The notes below the pieces were generated by a model, which did no database searches, was not told the DNA's origin, and was given only the letters and a program-made list of their open reading frames with translations. Positions 62,473 through 64,000 of a stretch of DNA of 64,000 bases are shown piece by piece. Positions within the stretch are counted from its first letter, which is position 1, and each line of letters begins with the position of its first letter. The translations under genes were made by a program, and so were the position numbers. This DNA is from Streptomyces broussonetiae (GTDB lineage Bacteria; Actinomycetota; Actinomycetes; Streptomycetales; Streptomycetaceae), in NCBI RefSeq assembly GCF_009796285.1, contig NZ_CP047020.1, forward strand, positions 3,720,001 to 3,784,000, given 5' to 3'.

Positions 62473-64000
62473 ATGCCGGAATCGATCACCCCAGAGCCCC
62501 CGGAGCCCTCAGAGCCCCCAGCGTTCTCGGCGCCTCCGGCGTCCCCGGTGACCGCAGCCGCGCCGGCCGTCCCGCCGACCCCACCCGTCCCGCTCCAGGC
62601 ACTGCTCGCCCGTGAGGACCTCGCCCTGCGGCAGATCGCGGGCCCGGCGGATCCCTCCGTCGTCATCCACTGGGCGCACACCTCGGAGATGGCCGACCCC
62701 TACCCGTATCTGCTGGGCGGCGAGCTGCTGCTCACGGCCGGGGTGCACATTCCGGAGGCGGCGGGCTCGGGTACCTACTTCGACGACTACGTCGCCCGCA
62801 TCGTCGCGGCAGGCGGCGCGGCCCTCGGCTTCGGTGTGGCCCCGGTGCACGACACGGTTCCGCGCGCCCTGGTCGCCGCCTGCGAGCACTACGGCCTGCC
62901 CCTGCTGGAGGTCCCGCCGCAGACCACGTTCTCCGGTGTGGCCCGCGCGGTGTGGCAGCTGATGGCACAGGCCCGCCTCGCCGAGCTGCGCCGCGTCACC
63001 GAGGCCCAGCAGAGCCTCGCCTCCGCCGCGGGCCGGCCGGACCCGGTGCCGTCGGTGCTGCGCCGCCTGGCCCGGCACCTCTCCGGCCACGCCGTGCTCT
63101 ACGGCCCCGACCGCACGGTCCTCGCCGCGGCGGGCCGGGAGACGTCCGACGAGATCCGCGCCGCCCTGGCCGGGCTCACCGTGGTGGTGCGTCCCACCGG
63201 CGCACCCGCCCCCGGGGCCCCGGCCGACCGCACGGCAGCCACCGCCGCGGGCGGTCACGCGGCGGGCACGACCGGCGCGGACCCGGCCGAGGGCTCCCCC
63301 TCGACCGCGGGCCGGTCACACCCGGCCGAGGACCTCGCCGACGGCGCGAGCGCCGCGCCGGCGACCGGGCGCCAGATCCCCGCCCCGGCTTCCCCGGCCG
63401 CCGGCACGGCCACCGGCCGCCCCGGCGCCAACCCTGCCACCGGGCACCGGACCCCCGCCCCGCCCCCCGCGCCCTCGGCCGCCGGCACGGCCTCGGGACG
63501 CCCGGTCTCCACCCCGGCCGCCGTCTCCTCCCCCGCCCGGCCGCTGCCCACCTCCGCCACCGACACCGTCGGCTCCACCCACCTCGCCGTCTACGCCCTC
63601 GGCTCCGGCGAGGGGTTCGTCCTCGGCGTGGCCACCACGCGCCGCGAGCCCGGGGACCACACCATCGCCTCCGTCGCCGCGGTGCTGCTGTCGCTGCTGA
63701 CCGGGGAGCACCACAGCGGTGCCGGGGCGGCACGGTCGTCGGCGCTGGTGCGGCTGCTGCTCGGCACCCCGCCGGAGCAGGTCGCGCCCCTGCTGGGAGA
63801 GGGCGGCTGGGTGGTCGTGCACGCACGGCCCGAGGCGCAGCTTCCCGACGCCGTCGCCGCCTCCGCGCTCGGCGCCGCCCTCGGCTCGCCGCTGGTCGAT
63901 CTCGCCCGGGACGTCGTACGGGTACTGCTGCCGGGCGGGCGGGAGCCGGAGCCGCAGCCCGGCTGGACACTCGGCGTGAGCGCCGCGGTGGAGCCGTGCG
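62473..64000 (+). CDS. PucR-family transcriptional regulator (3' end outside window)
   Basis: At least 509 residues, open to the window end. A Pro-rich N-terminal tail is followed by the PucR N-terminal domain (PLQALLAREDLALRQIAGPA; HTSEMADPYPYLLGGELLLT). The middle domain is split by about 110 residues of Ala/Pro/Thr/Gly-rich sequence (roughly residues 240-360) before resuming at STHLAVYALGSGEGFVLGVA. The HTH_30 end lies outside. ATG 62473 with GAGGGA at good spacing is preferred to ATG 62440 or 62464. It probably controls the divergent symporter operon. Confidence 0.85.
   Translation, partial: MPESITPEPPEPSEPPAFSAPPASPVTAAAPAVPPTPPVPLQALLAREDLALRQIAGPADPSVVIHWAHTSEMADPYPYLLGGELLLTAGVHIPEAAGSGTYFDDYVARIVAAGGAALGFGVAPVHDTVPRALVAACEHYGLPLLEVPPQTTFSGVARAVWQLMAQARLAELRRVTEAQQSLASAAGRPDPVPSVLRRLARHLSGHAVLYGPDRTVLAAAGRETSDEIRAALAGLTVVVRPTGAPAPGAPADRTAATAAGGHAAGTTGADPAEGSPSTAGRSHPAEDLADGASAAPATGRQIPAPASPAAGTATGRPGANPATGHRTPAPPPAPSAAGTASGRPVSTPAAVSSPARPLPTSATDTVGSTHLAVYALGSGEGFVLGVATTRREPGDHTIASVAAVLLSLLTGEHHSGAGAARSSALVRLLLGTPPEQVAPLLGEGGWVVVHARPEAQLPDAVAASALGAALGSPLVDLARDVVRVLLPGGREPEPQPGWTLGVSAAVEPC

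Overview
The window is chromosomal DNA of a Streptomyces or close relative. The evidence is very high G+C with strong third-position GC bias, many GTG starts with 4-nt stop/start overlaps, XRE/DUF397 gene pairs, an actinobacterial-type citrate synthase, PucR, PrsW and LacI regulators, and two rare TTA (bldA-type) leucine codons in coding sequence. No tRNA, rRNA, CRISPR array or intact mobile element was seen.

0-11 kb, minus strand: a peptidase-like hydrolase fused to an ABC ATPase (cut by the window edge), an APC permease, and a myo-inositol catabolic operon iolC - aldolase - iolB - iolD - mmsA with a clear promoter and terminator. 11-19 kb: small HTH protein, GNAT acetyltransferase, zinc alcohol dehydrogenase beside the C-terminal remnant of a TetR regulator with its operator intact, a PrsW protease, a CsoR-type copper operon (copper chaperone and CopA ATPase), a structured RNA locus resembling the actinobacterial 6C RNA, and citrate synthase. 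19-27.5 kb: RecD2 helicase, a tiny secreted protein, an unusual three-gene operon (L-glutamate-oxidase-family enzyme with a TTA codon, pyruvate/indolepyruvate-decarboxylase-like ThDP enzyme, PixA/AidA-family inclusion-body protein), then the wreck of an ATP-grasp RiPP maturation locus.

27.7-33.8 kb: ribose operon rbsR-rbsA-rbsCB-rbsK-rbsD with paired LacI-type operators and a permease/binding-protein fusion. 33.8-35.4 kb: first XRE/DUF397 module. 35.4-39.8 kb: a LacI-controlled sugar operon (Gfo/Idh oxidoreductase, DUF993, sugar isomerase). 39.9-48 kb: salicylyl-CoA-hydroxylase-like monooxygenase, Gly/Trp-repeat secreted protein, MarR-GNAT fusion, TIM-barrel isomerase, an EPSP synthase, Tat-exported GH3 hexosaminidase, lipoprotein and secreted proteins.

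48-58 kb: fused tandem ABC exporter, secreted serine hydrolase, second XRE/DUF397 module with an amber-interrupted gene and a duplicated DUF397 gene, and a GT39-type glycosyltransferase. 58-64 kb: Na+/solute symporter - agmatinase-family ureohydrolase - ThDP enzyme operon divergent from a PucR regulator that runs off the window end.

The most promising candidates for undescribed biology are the oxidase/decarboxylase/PixA operon, the hydrolase-ABC transmembrane fusion and the two XRE/DUF397 modules.
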